In this document: positions 28,053 to 39,266 of the stretch, one piece after another
Position numbering within the stretch: the stretch's first letter is position 1
Layout: each line of letters begins with the position of its first letter
Source: Eutreptiella sp. 'Long Island Sound 2002'
Lineage: Eukaryota > Euglenozoa > Euglenophyceae > Eutreptiales > Eutreptiaceae
Length of the DNA: 64,000 nt
Assembly (NCBI GenBank): GCA_964036045.1
Contig: OZ038388.1
Span: 31,083,759-31,147,758, forward strand
Direction: 5' to 3'
Translations under genes and position numbers: made by a program
Notes under the pieces: model-generated
Told to the model about the DNA's origin: nothing
Seen by the model: the letters and a program-made list of their open reading frames with translations, nothing else
Database searches by the model: none

Positions 28053-29939
28053 GGCGTCGGTTGTGGAAGTAGGGGAAGTCTCCTCGGCATCAACCTCGTT
28101 GACGCCCTTCTTCCTTTCCCTTCTTTCCTTTCTAGTCGTCTTGTTCTTGTCCTTGTTCTGGTCATTCTGGTTGTTCTCCTTGTTCTTGTTGTCTGACCTG
28201 GGGACCCAGTTCCTCTTGATCTCCTGGATCTCCTTGGCCAACTCGGTCCCCACCGACGACATCAGCTTGGCCAGCTCGTCCTTGTCGACCTCCACTTTGG
28301 CTTCCCGGATACCCGCGGGCGCACGCTTCTTCGACCCGTGCGCCTTCTTGTAAGCCTCCGTGTCGGCCTTGTGGACGGGGCATGTTCGGTGGTCATGGTT
28401 GAAGCCTCGCTTCCTCCCATAACACACGAAACAGCCCTGAGGGTGAGCTCGTATGAACTCCCCAAAGGACAGCGGAGGGTCGCCAATGCGGCGAGGGTCC
28501 CTCTTCTCCTGCTTCCTCCAACCCTGCTGCAGGGGCTTCCAGTTTCCCGGTTTGCTCCCCGCTCTCAGGTTCTTGGCCACGAAGGCACAAACGGCCACCT
28601 CGGCGGGCTCATCGTCGTCGTCATCGTCGACGAGAGTCGCATCGCCGCCGGCTCCCGCTGGGTCCATGGCATCTTCCCCGCCAGGTCCCTCGCCAACGTA
28701 GTTGACGTCGCGGTCGCCGGGCCTCAACCTGCGGGTGTGGTGGAGGTTTCGGTACTCCTTGAGTACTTCCTCGCCAACCCACTCCAGGATCTCGTCGCAG
28801 CTCATCCGCGCCGGGATGGGCTGCAGACGGATGGTCTGGCCGCTCAACTCACACTCGTCAAGGCGCCACATCGCGGTCTTCTCGCGATCGCCCGAGACGG
28901 TGATGAGGAGAGCGTTCCGCAGGGAGTGCCCTTTGACATCCCGGGCCACGTTCTTCCTCGTCCAAGCCACCACGTTCGTATGATACTCTTTGGGGAGCAT
29001 CATCTTGACCGTGTGGTTGGACTTGGCCCTCTTGGATTCCTCCTTGGTGACCCTCTTGATCCATGCTTCCGGCAGCATGGAGAGCAGGCGAGCCTGCTCG
29101 TCACCCTCGTTCCAATCCTCCACGTTGCGGCGGAAGAGGGTGTATTTCCCTCGGAAGTCTCGCCAATCTCGTAGGCGGATCTCCCGTCCATCATGCTCAA
29201 GCTTGATGGACTTTCAGCGCTTGGCAGCCACCTGCGGAGCGTCCACCCGCTCCTGCTCGTTGAGCCACTTCTTGGCTTCCTTGAGGGTCTTGATTCTCCC
29301 CTCCTTGGTCGCCACGAAGTATAGCTCGCCGAGCACTTCCGGCAGGCGGTACCTGAACCGTCTGAAGACATATCTCTCCGCATCCGCGGGAGGCAGGTCT
29401 TCAGTGACGGTCAGCCCCCAATCGTCCAGCTTCCCCAAGAAGCGGTCGAGGTTGAGGGGGTTGCCATCGTACATGGGGGGCTTGATGTCCTTCAAGTCTT
29501 CCCACACGGCGGCATCCGCGGCCTTAGAGACCATGAACGCCGGCCGCGAGGTCGACCGAGGTTCCCATCGGCCTCGCCCACGGACTCCCACGGCCGCCAC
29601 GTCCATCTCCTCCATGGAATCCCTGTGGCTACGCCGTGGTTCATCCATGTACGCTGAACCTAGATGTTCACGCCGTACTTCTTCCATGTACGCATCCTCA
29701 TCACGGCGCCGGCGGCTGCGTTCAGCGGCCTCCCGTCGTACACCACGCGGCGGGCTGATGTCGAACTCCTCCAGGTCCAGGTCCAGGTCCTCGCCTTCGC
29801 CGACATCCCACTCCACGTCTCCTCTGGGGACCTCATCCCTGAGTCCACCATAACTTCCACCAGCCATTGGGATTGGCCCAGGGGCTGGTGCGGGGCGCCG
29901 GGGGCGTACCGGTGTCCGCGATGGAGCACGGCGGTTGTG
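28047..29939 (-). pseudogene. Gag ORF2 of element C, one nonsense codon
   Basis: Equivalent to ORF2 of A, with its ATG at about 29867 (MAGGSYGGLRDEV). A TGG-to-TGA change at 29214-29216 (the Trp of KRWKSIK in A and B) splits it into an N-terminal 217-residue part and a C-terminal 358-residue part carrying the zinc knuckle CFVCYGRKRGFNHDHRTC. The spacing between the ORF1 UAA and the ORF2 ATG is the same number of codons as in A and B. Confidence 0.8.
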
Positions 29940-29958
29940 TTAGTCCGCGCTGAGCCAC
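29921..29958 (-). promoter_or_regulatory. Hairpin with the ORF1/ORF2 UAA of element C in its loop
   Basis: Arms AGCGCGG and CCGUGCU give seven contiguous pairs (one G-U), plus a lower four-pair stem after a CUC bulge. UAA (29940-29942) lies in the 13-nt loop. The change from A (U to G) improves pairing. Confidence 0.45.
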
Positions 29959-32372
29959 TCATCACGCCAATCCTCACTGCCACTGCCGGGCGGCACGCGT
30001 TCGTTGCGGCGGCCCGCGCTGTGGTGAGAGGGGGCGGTGAGAGAGGGGGCACTGGCGCTGGGGCGACTCCTGGGGGCTCCGCCGGGGGCGTGGGGTCTGC
30101 CTGGACCTGGTCCGGGTCCCCAGCTGTCGTCCGACGAGCCAGACTCCAGGGGTGGGTGGTCGCTGCCGACGCTCCCACGGGCTTCCAGCGCGTCCAGCCT
30201 CTGCTGCAGGCCGCTGATGACCGTGTTCAGCTGCCTGGTCTCAGCCCTGGCGATGTCCAGCTCTTTCTGCGCGCGCGTGGCGACCTTGGAGATGCGAGCC
30301 ATCTCGCCCTTGCCCGTGTCTACCTCGCACTCGAGGGAAAAGACCCTCCTGCGGAGGTAGACAATCCACCGCCAGGTGGTATCCGGGTCGCCGTCCCCTG
30401 GTGGGTCGTCGGGGTCCCCAGGGGGTCCTCCAGGAGGGCCTCCGCCGGGTCCGCCCGGTCCAGGGGGTCCTCCCCTGCCCGGTGGTCCGCCTCCAGGGGG
30501 TCCACTTGGTGGGCGTCCTCCAGGGGGTCCTGATGGTCCTCCGCCAGGGGGTCCCGGTGGGTCTCCGCCGGGTCGCCTCGGTGGGTCCGAGGATGGGCGC
30601 TTCTTCGTGATGCCGAAGTCCATGTCGTCATCCTCGTCCATGTTGCCCCACCTGGGCGTCTCGGTCTCGGAAGAGTCCGAGCTCCGGTAGGAAGGAGGGA
30701 GATCCTCCCCCTCACCTTCCGGTTCCATGGGGACGTCTCTGCCGCCTCCGCCCGTCCAAGCCACCACTTGGCGATGTCGGCGGCCTCGTTCATCCCCGTC
30801 ACTGGCGGTGAAGAAGGGGTCACTGTCGTGGGGGTGTCCACCAGCTGGCCTCCGCGGCCTTTCGGGGGTCTTCCCCTTGCCCTTCCTCCGTCAATGGGCG
30901 GTGGGGCCACTGCTCCCACTGCTGCCCGTGTCCGCCTCATCCAGCGTCATCTTGGAGGAGGCGTCCCCTTCGAAAAGCTTTCGAAGGGTCTCCACTCGTG
31001 ATCCTCCCGGGGGAGTCTCGCGGCGGAGTTTGGCCTCTGCCTCCTCCATTGCGGCGGCGGTGGCTGCGGCAGCCCGCACTTCGGCTTCCTCCCGAGCACG
31101 AGCCGCCTCGGCTTCCCGGGCCTGCTGCAGCCGCGCCTTCTGCGCTTCCAACGCCGCCAGCTCCGCCTCCGTCTTGGCCTTCTCCTCAGCGACCTTCCGT
31201 CGCGCGGCCTCGATGGCGTCCTTCTTGGCGGCGTCCGCCTGGGCCTTGGCCGTCGCTTCGGCGTGGGCCCTTTCCTCCGCCTCCTTCTTTGCCCTCTCTT
31301 GGGCAAGCGCCTCTTCCAGCGCCCTCACCTCGGCCTCCCTGCAGGCAATGGCCTCCTGCGTCAGGCGGGCTTCCTCGTCGGCTGCCGCCAACTCACCGTT
31401 GACCTGGGCAGTCGCTGCCCCATGGGCCGCTACGGCCGTGAGTCCGGCCGCAATGGCCGCCACGGTCCGGGCGTGGATGGCCATGCCATGCGCCCACTCC
31501 GCAGCCTCCTCCTGGGCGATGCCAACGGCGCCCTCCACGGCAGCGCTGTGCTGCCTGGCCCGTTGTCGGGCAACCCGAAGGTTGCAGGGCACCCCACAGG
31601 CGCGCTCACAGGCGCGCGCCACGTCCCTGTCGGGAGCGACGCTGCTGCTGGAGCTGGCCTGGTCGGCCGGCATCCTCCCGCGGTGGGCCGACTCCACGTC
31701 GCTGCTGGGGCCTGCTGGGGCCTGCTGGGGCCTCAGGAGCAGCGGACGGGGCTTGGCCTTGGTCTGCCTGGCGACTTGGATGAAGTCGCCGAGGGTGGCG
31801 TGGCCGGGGTGATGACCACCATTGGCCCGTTGGGGACTGGGGGCGGGGGTTCCGCCCTTGGCGCCTTGGGCGGCTTCGGCGGCCAGGGACTCCTGGTACT
31901 CCCGCCACTTCCGGTCCCGCTTCCTGTCCCCGGCGGACCGCTTCTCCTTCCCCGGAGACGCGCTGCTGCTGCCCTGCAGCCTGCGCTCGCTCCCCGGTTC
32001 CGCGAAGTTCTTCTCGATCATGTCCCACATGGAGACATTGATCGAGGCGCCCGACGGGTACACGTTGGGCTCCTCGTCCTCCTCAATCCCGTCGGGGCGC
32101 AGGCCTTCGACAGGCCTGTCCGGCCGGGTCCACGTCCTCCAGCGCCTCTGCTGGAAGCGGAAGGCGAACCCTTCCGCCCGCAGCCAGTCCTCCACGGCCT
32201 GCAGGCGGTCGGGGGCGATGTCCGTGCGGAGCTCGAAGCTCCCGGGCATGCCGCCTTCGCACTGGGGGTGGCTGTGGCGGTAGTGCTGGTCCCAGACCAA
32301 CCCACGCAGTAGGCGCGCTGCATGGGGGTGGGGCCGCGGCCACGTCCTGCCCGCTTCTTGCCAGTTTACCAT
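29940..32372 (-). pseudogene. ORF1 of element C, one nonsense codon
   Basis: Starts at the conserved ATG (32372) and ends at the conserved UAA. A CGA-to-TGA change at 30891-30893 separates the Ala/Glu-rich helical part from the collagen-like and coiled-coil part. Otherwise it follows A closely. Confidence 0.8.
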
Positions 32373-35300
32373 GGCAGCGGGGGGCGTACTTGGTCTTGAG
32401 GTCCTTGGTGTGCACTCGCTCCACTCAACGAACTGGTGGTTGTTATTGATGCGGGTGCTGCAGCACTGGATTGGAAGTGCGGCTGGTGCTGGTCAGCCGG
32501 TGGTTGTGGAGGTGGTTGACGCGGCCTTGCTGGTCGGCCGATGGGTCTGGTCTGTGAACCTCCTTCACGGTCGCGGCGCGGTCAGGGCGATGCTCTGGAC
32601 GGCGCTGCGGGCTCCGTGATGAACTCAGCGCTGTCGCTGGGCGGCGCTGCGAGGTGCTGCGCTGCGCTGCGAGGTGCTGCGCTGCGCTGCGAGCTGCGAG
32701 CTGCGAGCTGCTGCGCCGCGCTGCTCGGGGTTGGTGGCCCCGAGTGGCACGCGAGGGCTGGGTAACCCCGCGGCGGTGAAACGCTTTTGAAGCGTTCCCG
32801 TGGGGGGCCGGCCAGGGGACGCTGCGGTGACACGCACAGGTGAGCAGGCAGGCAAAGCACTACGCTCACAAGGGCATCAATACGCTCGTGTCATGTGACA
32901 AAGCGTTTCAGGATCCTTGCCACTCTGCAACAAGGGAACGAAAGTATGTACAGCAACACATCAGGATATGTACACATGGGGTTAAGACTGGACTGGGGTA
33001 AGGGCATCACAGGACAATAGACACTCAGTCCCAACTCATATCCCAATCCCAGGTCCGACCCTCCCAGTGGCTGGTTGGGGCGGGGGCTCAAACACAACCC
33101 ATGCCCTGCTCAGTCCGGACCCTGAAACCCTGCCAATGGGGGAGGTGTCCCGCCCAGCCACAGGCGAGTTCCTGGGAACCAAGCAGCTCCAAGGCCAACC
33201 GACAGTGGCTCCCTATGCTCCCTCAGCGGCAGGTCCCAACCCCCCTCTGAGCCAGAGATATGGCCCCGCCATTATCACCCAGGAGTTGGTAGCTGAAAAT
33301 GGGCTGTTTCAGCCCAAACTGATATTAACTCAGAAATCTCCAAAATTGACCCCTCGTCCGGACCCGCCAGAGGTAGGGACGAGGCAACTGACCCTATGCC
33401 CTTCGAGTACGAACTCTCTGGAGCCCTCAACAACCTGGTTCCCTCTGAGGTCCCGGCATCAGGGCAACACGGATGAGTCAAGTGGGGTCATGATGCCAAA
33501 ACCACCAAAATTGGCGTCATTCCCACGCGTGGCTTGCCCGGCCAAGGTAAGGCCAATGGCTCACAGGGTAGGAGGCAGGACCTAGGACTTTCATCTGAGT
33601 GTACAACTTGAGATTAGGTCCGGGCTCCCTGTGGGCAGAGAGAAATGGGGCCGCCAATTGACCACACGGAAGGGGGAAATTGGGGTCCCAAAATGGGGTC
33701 ATTTTGGCTGCTCGAAATGAGCCAAAATTCGGGGTGCTCCCAATAGTATATCTCCACGCCGGCTTGGAGATCGGATCCGCCATTCCATACGCGATCCACC
33801 GGGAGTCCAACGGAGACTCCCATGCCCTTGGCTCTCAAAGATCTCCATGCCACCTGGCGTGGTGACGATCCCAATTGGGTCCACAAATGCCAAAATGGTA
33901 AAATTGCCCACACTCACTTTGGGCTAGCGCCTCAACGAAGGTTGCTCCGCTTCGCCCACGTGGTGTGTGAACCATGGGGACCATTATGCATAACACCCAT
34001 GTCATATATGGTCCATTGGTCCATGCGTCCGGCGTGCACGGGTGGGCTGAACATAGTGCACGGCGGGCAACAAAAGTGGAAAATTGCTCAAAATGGCCAA
34101 AAATGCGCACACTCATGGTTGGGGCAAATGAGGCACATGCCCGATTCGGACCGGAGTGTGCCATAGGATTGGTATCAAGTCATATGTGTCCAACATATCT
34201 TTTGGGCGTCGCCCAAATCCTCCGGTTTTGGGAATGGCAGGGTCGCCAAGTGAGCCCGTGATTTGGGATAGTCCCAAATCGCCAACATGGCAGCCACGGT
34301 ATGCCAAGCCCAAGAGGAGTTATTCGCCGGGTCCAAGATATGTTGGGCACCGAAGTATGTACCTTCATAACATACTTGGGTCATGATGTCAATTGGGCGC
34401 AACGTTGAGATACACGGTCGCCACTTGACATCATGACGGGCCAAAAACGGCAAAATTGGCACAAAGACACACAAAAGTGCATTGAACGGTGCACAATTAT
34501 ATTATAATATCTTCGGCTTGGATCGTGCAATCAACTAATCCTTCTATACACAATGACTTGACACCAATGACCTTCGATTCCACATATGTGCTCCACTTGG
34601 GGCGCCTTGAAAGGTTACGAGCGCTACTTCCCAAGTGGGCACATGAAATTATGGAAAATTGCAAAATAGACACCTTGCTCCCAACGCATCGCTTCGGGAT
34701 CACCACACAAGCTTCCCTTCACGAAGGTTAGGCTTGCAATTAATCGTAGGGAGTATGGAGAAGGGGCTTGCACAATATGAGGTCCATTGGCGGGTTTGGC
34801 TTGGAGCGATGGACCCGCCAAATGGGCACGCAACACAACACAAGGCACATACTCCATATTGCCCAAAAAGGTAGCTCCCCCCACGATATGTCATGCCCCT
34901 CCAAGGGCATAACTTTGTGTCAATCGCTCATAGGAACTCAAGGAGAGTTCCTATGCAACACCAACACTTGCGCGCTACACTCGAAAGTTATCTTAACGCA
35001 CGCAATATCATGGCCCAAGAGTTGTAACGCAAACTCTACCCTCTTGACCATGATCCATTACACTAGCGCGCACGTGTGGAGACGCAAGGCATATAATGCT
35101 TCCTAAATTACGTCGGGAGTATTGTGAATACATCCCACGTTTCCTTATTGTCATTCCTCGCAAGCAACACGAGATATGACCTTCACAAGTGGCCTCACGA
35201 ATCAACTTTGTTTTGCCCATATCTTTAAGACAAATGGAGGGCAAGATAAAAGGAAAGTTGATTCGTGCATAGGGAAGCACGTAGGTCCACTCGAAAGAGG

Positions 35301-35811
35301 TCAAATCAAGTGCGGGGATGTCGAAGTCGAAAATCCGATTTCGACATCCTGAAAAATTCGGATTAAGCTTGCGAGTGTAGAATGTGAAAATTGCGGATGC
35401 ATCAACGCAATTCCTGAGGACTTTAGAGCCTTCGTCACAGATAGCGTTAAAATTTCCATTATAAACAGTTAAACTGGCGGTTACGGTAAAGTCGCGATCC
35501 AACCGCCAGCAGTCAAAACAGTGAATATCAGAACGGAAGCGTAAAAATTGACAGAAACAATATGAAAATAAAACCCTGTTGATTCCTGATATTCTGATAT
35601 ACAAATCTCCGCTGGCGGTGCATCGGTTGCCGATGCGGGGCTTTACGGCACTGAACACGCTCCCGCCGGGCTCGCACCGGGCGTCAAGGGGCGCCTTCCG
35701 TACATGGGGTTAGTGGACCGGAGACCGGTCTTCCCTTCCGTACTTGGGGTTAGTGGCCCGGTGACCGGCTGTATGCCGTAACCTAGCCATGGGGTTCTGG
35801 GTACCGCTTCA
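32373..35811 (-). other. 5' LTR plus leader of element C
   Basis: Homologous throughout to 5631-9107 of A. It contains the GCTGC tract, the 40-bp-spaced repeat near its distal end and the same terminal TGAAGCGGTACCC. A shorter stretch replaces A's segment near 5800-5860, so the leaders differ by a small indel. No gene is supported. Confidence 0.7.
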
Positions 35812-36760
35812 GTATAGCCTGGACCAGAGTCGGGTCCAGGTCCTCCCAGGGAATGGTGGTAAGACATCTGTCCACCACGCTGAGCATACTCCCCCATCCG
35901 GGCTTCCCAATAGGCGTCTTGCGTCCCAGGGGCACGTAGATGGCCTCATCAGGCAAACAAACAGAGCTGATAGTCAGCCTGTCCAGGAGGTTTCGCCAGT
36001 ACTCGTTGCCCCCATGGGCTCCCCAATCGGGGGAACACAGGACCATACGGGAACGTTCCAAGGCCACCTTGGTCAGCACCTTCCCCAGTTCACTGAACCT
36101 GGGGTTCCCGTAGGCCATCCCGAAAGAGGGCCAGTAAAATTTGTAGCTGCAGTTCTTCCCCTTGCTGCAGTAAAGGTCCAGTACATGCTGCTTGTCGCTG
36201 GCGAACAACTCCACACTCAGGTCTTCTCGAGAGTAACCCAACTCCTTCAGACCTTGGTCTAGGACTTCCCCCAATAGTTTAGAGTCCTCAGTTTTGGAGG
36301 CCGCCATCATGTTCGAGGGCTCCTCCTTCGATAGCCTCAGGTAACTCGAGGTGTGTTCCGACTGCTCCAGTGGCACAGACTCTCTGCCACTGCCGTGGTC
36401 CACGTAGAGGAGGTAGGGCGCTTGCAGCGTCAGGGATTGTATCTTGGAGTGCTGTACGAAGAAGTCAGTCCCCAGTACAAAGTCGAAGGCCTCAGTGTCC
36501 ATCACATAGAACCGATGGGCGATAGTCTGGGAGCCCATAGGTACCTCCACTTCACAGTCCCCGCAGCTGTGCACCACATGTCCATCCCCCATGCGTATAG
36601 CAGCGGTGGTCATGGTGTTCTTCAGGCTCCCACAAGGTAAAATTTTCTTGGCCACTATAGATATGGTGGCACCAGTGTCCAATACCCCCAGGTATTCGCG
36701 TCCCCCTAGTCGGATACGTACCCAAAATACCAGGTCTTGGGTGCCACCAGAGCGTCCCCG
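35812..36760 (-). CDS. Pol N-terminal part of element E: protease and Dam-like domain, truncated
   Basis: The frame is open directly after the UGA at 36761-36763 and is the same frame as the zinc-knuckle part of ORF2. The protease active site is LDTGATISIVAKKIL (about 36682), followed by FDFVLGTDFF, the second conserved strand of retropepsins. Further on, SVELFASDKQHVLDLYCSKG and YGNPRFSELGKVLTKV, then MVLCSPDWG, give the Dam-like pattern with NPRF in place of NPPF. About 300 residues are visible. The last few codons before the stop at 35783 are contributed by element C, so the protein is truncated. Confidence 0.8.
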
Positions 36761-36778
36761 TCAGAACTCCGCGGGACA
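36753..36778 (-). promoter_or_regulatory. Hairpin with the Gag-Pol UGA of element E in its loop
   Basis: UGUCCC and GGGACG (six pairs, one U-G) enclose a 14-nt loop holding UGA (36761-36763), which is followed by CGG. UGA-CGG is the stop context of the known viral readthrough class exemplified by tobraviruses. The fold was drawn by eye. Confidence 0.4.
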
Positions 36779-37303
36779 GGTCACCTCGAACCCCTTGTTC
36801 CGCAACTTGCGGGCCATCCTCATGAAACGGCTCCTCTTCTTAGCGTTGCCGTCGTCACCACCTTCATGCTCACGCTTGGCTCCTTGTTCTTGCTGGGCCT
36901 GCGTTTGTGAGCGTGTGGTAGGACCAGACTGCCCTCCAGAGGGCTCGGAGTTCCCCCCTGCATTGGGGTTGGGGTTGCCTCCGTTCTTGTCCTTGCTCTT
37001 GTTGTCGGGCTGGCGGTTAGCGCCTCCTCCTCGTCCACCTTGACCTTTGTCTTGCCCTTGACCGCATCCTTTCGACTTGCCCTTGCCGGAGTCGTTGCCT
37101 TTGCCTTTGCCTCCACCTTTGCCTGAGCCTTTGCCAGGATCTTCACCCTTAAGCTTCGCCGATAGGCGTTGCTTATGGTAGCACTCATCCTCGTAGTGCT
37201 TCCGCTTACCGCAGAATGCACAGGTGATGGTGCACCTGTAATGATCCGGCAGCTTCTCTTTGGCGCCGGTGTTCTTCTCCTGCTGCTTCCCCTGGACTAC
37301 GAA

Positions 37304-37347
37304 GCAGTCTCGCTGCTCGCAGTCAGCAGTCTCGCTGCTCGCAGTCA
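37304..37347. repeat. Exact 22-bp tandem duplication in gag of E
   Basis: The unit beginning GCAGTCTCGCTGCTCGC occurs at 37304-37325 and 37326-37347 without a mismatch. Identity implies a recent slippage event, and it causes the frame break in ORF2. Confidence 0.9.
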
Positions 37348-38104
37348 GGGGTGTCCTGCAGGTGGCCCTGCTCGTCCCTGGCATCACACCAGAATAGCTC
37401 CTGCACATTCTCCATGATACGGGCGTGGGCGTGTTTGGGGGTAGTCCCCTGCCCAGGTCGGGAACCTTGGTACCCTTTGCCATGGCCTCCAGAACCTCCA
37501 CCACCAGGACGGTAGTTGTTCAGGTGCTGGTCGCTCTCCTTCTCCAGCGCCAGCTCCAGGAGTAGCACGCATAGATCCTCGTAGCGGAGGGATCTAGCCT
37601 TGCGCTCCGCCGTCGAACGGCACTCGTCCCATAGCTCTCGAGGGAGCTTGGCCACCAACCGGAACAGCAGGTCGTCGCTGCTGTAGGAACCGGGCGTCAG
37701 TTTTCCAGCCCAGTGATCCAGATCAGCCAACAGCTCGGATACCCTGCCAGGTTTGGGGTTGTTGGGCAGCACGGGCAGGTTCTGGATCTCGGCCCTGATG
37801 GAGAGGTCGGTTTCGTAGGTCGGGTACTGCCTCTCCAGGGCAACCAACACATCGGCAAAGGTGGCGGAGTTAGTCACGATCTGCCTGACCTGCTTCTCCA
37901 GGTACTTGGTCTTGCAGCACTGCCGGAGCAGATCGCACTTGACTCGCCCACTAGCGTGGGTTTGGCCAGTCAATCGGAGAAACCGGCCAAAATTCTCAGC
38001 GAACTCGCTGAGGTCCTTGCCTGTGAACTCAGGCAGGTTCACCACGATCTTGGAGGTGGCAATAGCCTTCGCCTCCTGAGACCTGCGTCCCTCAGGGCGT
38101 CGGG

Positions 38105-38133
38105 TCTTCTTCTTCTTCTTCTTCTTCTTCTTC
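38105..38133. repeat. (TTC)n microsatellite
   Basis: About nine TTC/TCT units on the plus strand, read as consecutive Lys codons in ORF2 of E. Confidence 0.85.
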
Positions 38134-38553
38134 CCCTTTGGGTCCTCGGGGTCCTCCGGGTCATCGTCCTCCGAGGGCGAAGTAGAAGTCATCGACGGCG
38201 GCTCATCGTCGGAGGGGTCTCCGCCTAGATCACTAGAGCCATAAGGCTCCACTTCCACCATAGCCCTCAAGGCTGTCAGCCCCAGCCGGTCCAGCTCGGC
38301 CCTCGTAGAGTTCGTCACGTGGCTGTAGGGCGGCTGGGCCGTTCTCGGTACGAAGGGACTTCTCGGTATAGCTGCAGGAGTCGGCATCGGTCGGCTCCTC
38401 AGGCTCCCCAGGGTTTTTGTCAGTCCTGCCGCCAGGTGGTTAGCCTGTACTCGGTGGGGTGACATTCCCACCGTGGTAGGTGACGCTTGGGGCGGTATCA
38501 TCAGGGGCTCCAGTCTCTCTCGGATCTCTTGAGTGAGGTCGCCCACGATTTTT

Positions 38554-38576
38554 GAAGTGGCTCCTCAGAGCACCTC
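38554..38576 (-). promoter_or_regulatory. 9-bp hairpin with the ORF1/ORF2 UGA of element E in its tetraloop
   Basis: GAGGUGCUC (38568-38576) pairs with GAGCCACUUC (38554-38563): nine pairs with one G-U and one bulged C, closing the loop UGAG, whose first three bases are the stop codon itself. Confidence 0.55.
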
Positions 38577-39266
38577 GTTGATCTCCGACCGCGTCAGGGA
38601 CCTGTTGGAGGATCTCCCCGATCCTCTACTCCTGCCACCAAGAGACTCAGGTCCTCTCCTCAACCCACTCAAGGTTGCATAGCCAGGTGCATACCCAGGA
38701 ACATCCACATAGGTTCCAGTAGCGGGTAGTGGATGGGGATATTCAGCCGCATACCATCGCGGCGCAGAGCTGGAAGCCACCGGCTCACTGGCAGTAGTTA
38801 CCTCTGGGAGCGCAGTGGTAGGTGGGCCCATACCATAGGCGGGGTAGGGAGGCATGCCAGTAAAGCCTGTGCCCTCTGCCATAGGCGGGTTGGTTATGGG
38901 AGTGGATGTTGCGGCGGCTGGGTCTGGAATTGGGAGTGTGGTGGTTATAGGAGAGGGTGATGCGTGGAGGCCAGAAGCGCTTGGTGCGCCTTCGAAGGTA
39001 GGGTCATTCGTCAGGTCTTGCCCTTGTTCCTCTCCTTCGTCTGCTTCGTCTCCAGCATCCTTCTCGCTCTCTCCCTTCCTCTTCACAGGCTGAGAGACCA
39101 CCTCTTCGACAGACAGGGCCCCGAAGGCCGTCTGGAGTCCATCCAGGGAGTCCTCAGCCGCTTCCACTGGCCCATGTAAGTGCTTCGAAGGTACAGCGCC
39201 AGGTGCTGGCCTTGCCGGTGCCTCAGGCGCTGTCTTCACGTTGGCGTCCTCCTTTCTTGTATCCAT
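38565..39266 (-). CDS. ORF1 of element E (233 aa)
   Basis: ATG at 39266 (MDTRKEDANVKTAPEAP), ending in UGA at 38565-38567 after TRSEINEVL. It is rich in Pro, Ala, Ser and Thr with acidic patches (DAGDEADEGEEQGQD) and has a Gly/Arg/Ser-rich end. No domain is recognised. It is shorter than ORF1 of A or D but in the same position, and shares with them the open frame past the stop. Confidence 0.7.
   Translation of the reverse strand: MDTRKEDANVKTAPEAPARPAPGAVPSKHLHGPVEAAEDSLDGLQTAFGALSVEEVVSQPVKRKGESEKDAGDEADEGEEQGQDLTNDPTFEGAPSASGLHASPSPITTTLPIPDPAAATSTPITNPPMAEGTGFTGMPPYPAYGMGPPTTALPEVTTASEPVASSSAPRWYAAEYPHPLPATGTYVDVPGYAPGYATLSGLRRGPESLGGRSRGSGRSSNRSLTRSEINEVL

Larger units (their letters stand above)
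26042..35811 (-). mobile_element. LTR retrotransposon C, same family as A, truncated in RT
   Basis: On the minus strand: a 5' terminal region identical in plan to A (35811 to 32373), ORF1, ORF2, and Pol up to the start of RT, where it is fused to D's chromodomain at about 26041 over a few shared bases. Three single-base nonsense changes relative to A/B are visible: CGA to TGA at 30891-30893, TGG to TGA at 29214-29216 and CAG to TAG at 26550-26552. All are C-to-T or G-to-A, as methyl-cytosine deamination would give. Its 5' end interrupts element E. Confidence 0.85.
36761..38564 (-). pseudogene. Gag ORF2 of element E, frame broken by a 22-bp duplication
   Basis: The first part (to 37323) carries a capsid-like region (VVNLPEFTGKDLSEFAENFG, ELLADLDHWAGKLTPG). 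The second part, read in the next frame, has a canonical zinc knuckle CAFCGKRKHYEDEC (CX2CX4HX4C) and a Gly/Lys-rich tail ending CPAEF before UGA. The two parts both contain the peptide DCEQRDC because a 22-bp block is present twice in tandem at 37304-37347; 22 is not a multiple of 3, so the frame shifts. It begins directly after the UGA at 38565-38567 with no nearby ATG. A (TTC)n tract at about 38105-38133 encodes a run of Lys. Confidence 0.8.

Noticed and set aside
1311-39266. Genome-wide reassignment of stop codons as the explanation for in-frame stops
   Set aside because: All three stops are used as separators, long frames are free of them elsewhere, and the dUTPase-like gene ends normally in TAA. 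Local readthrough fits better.
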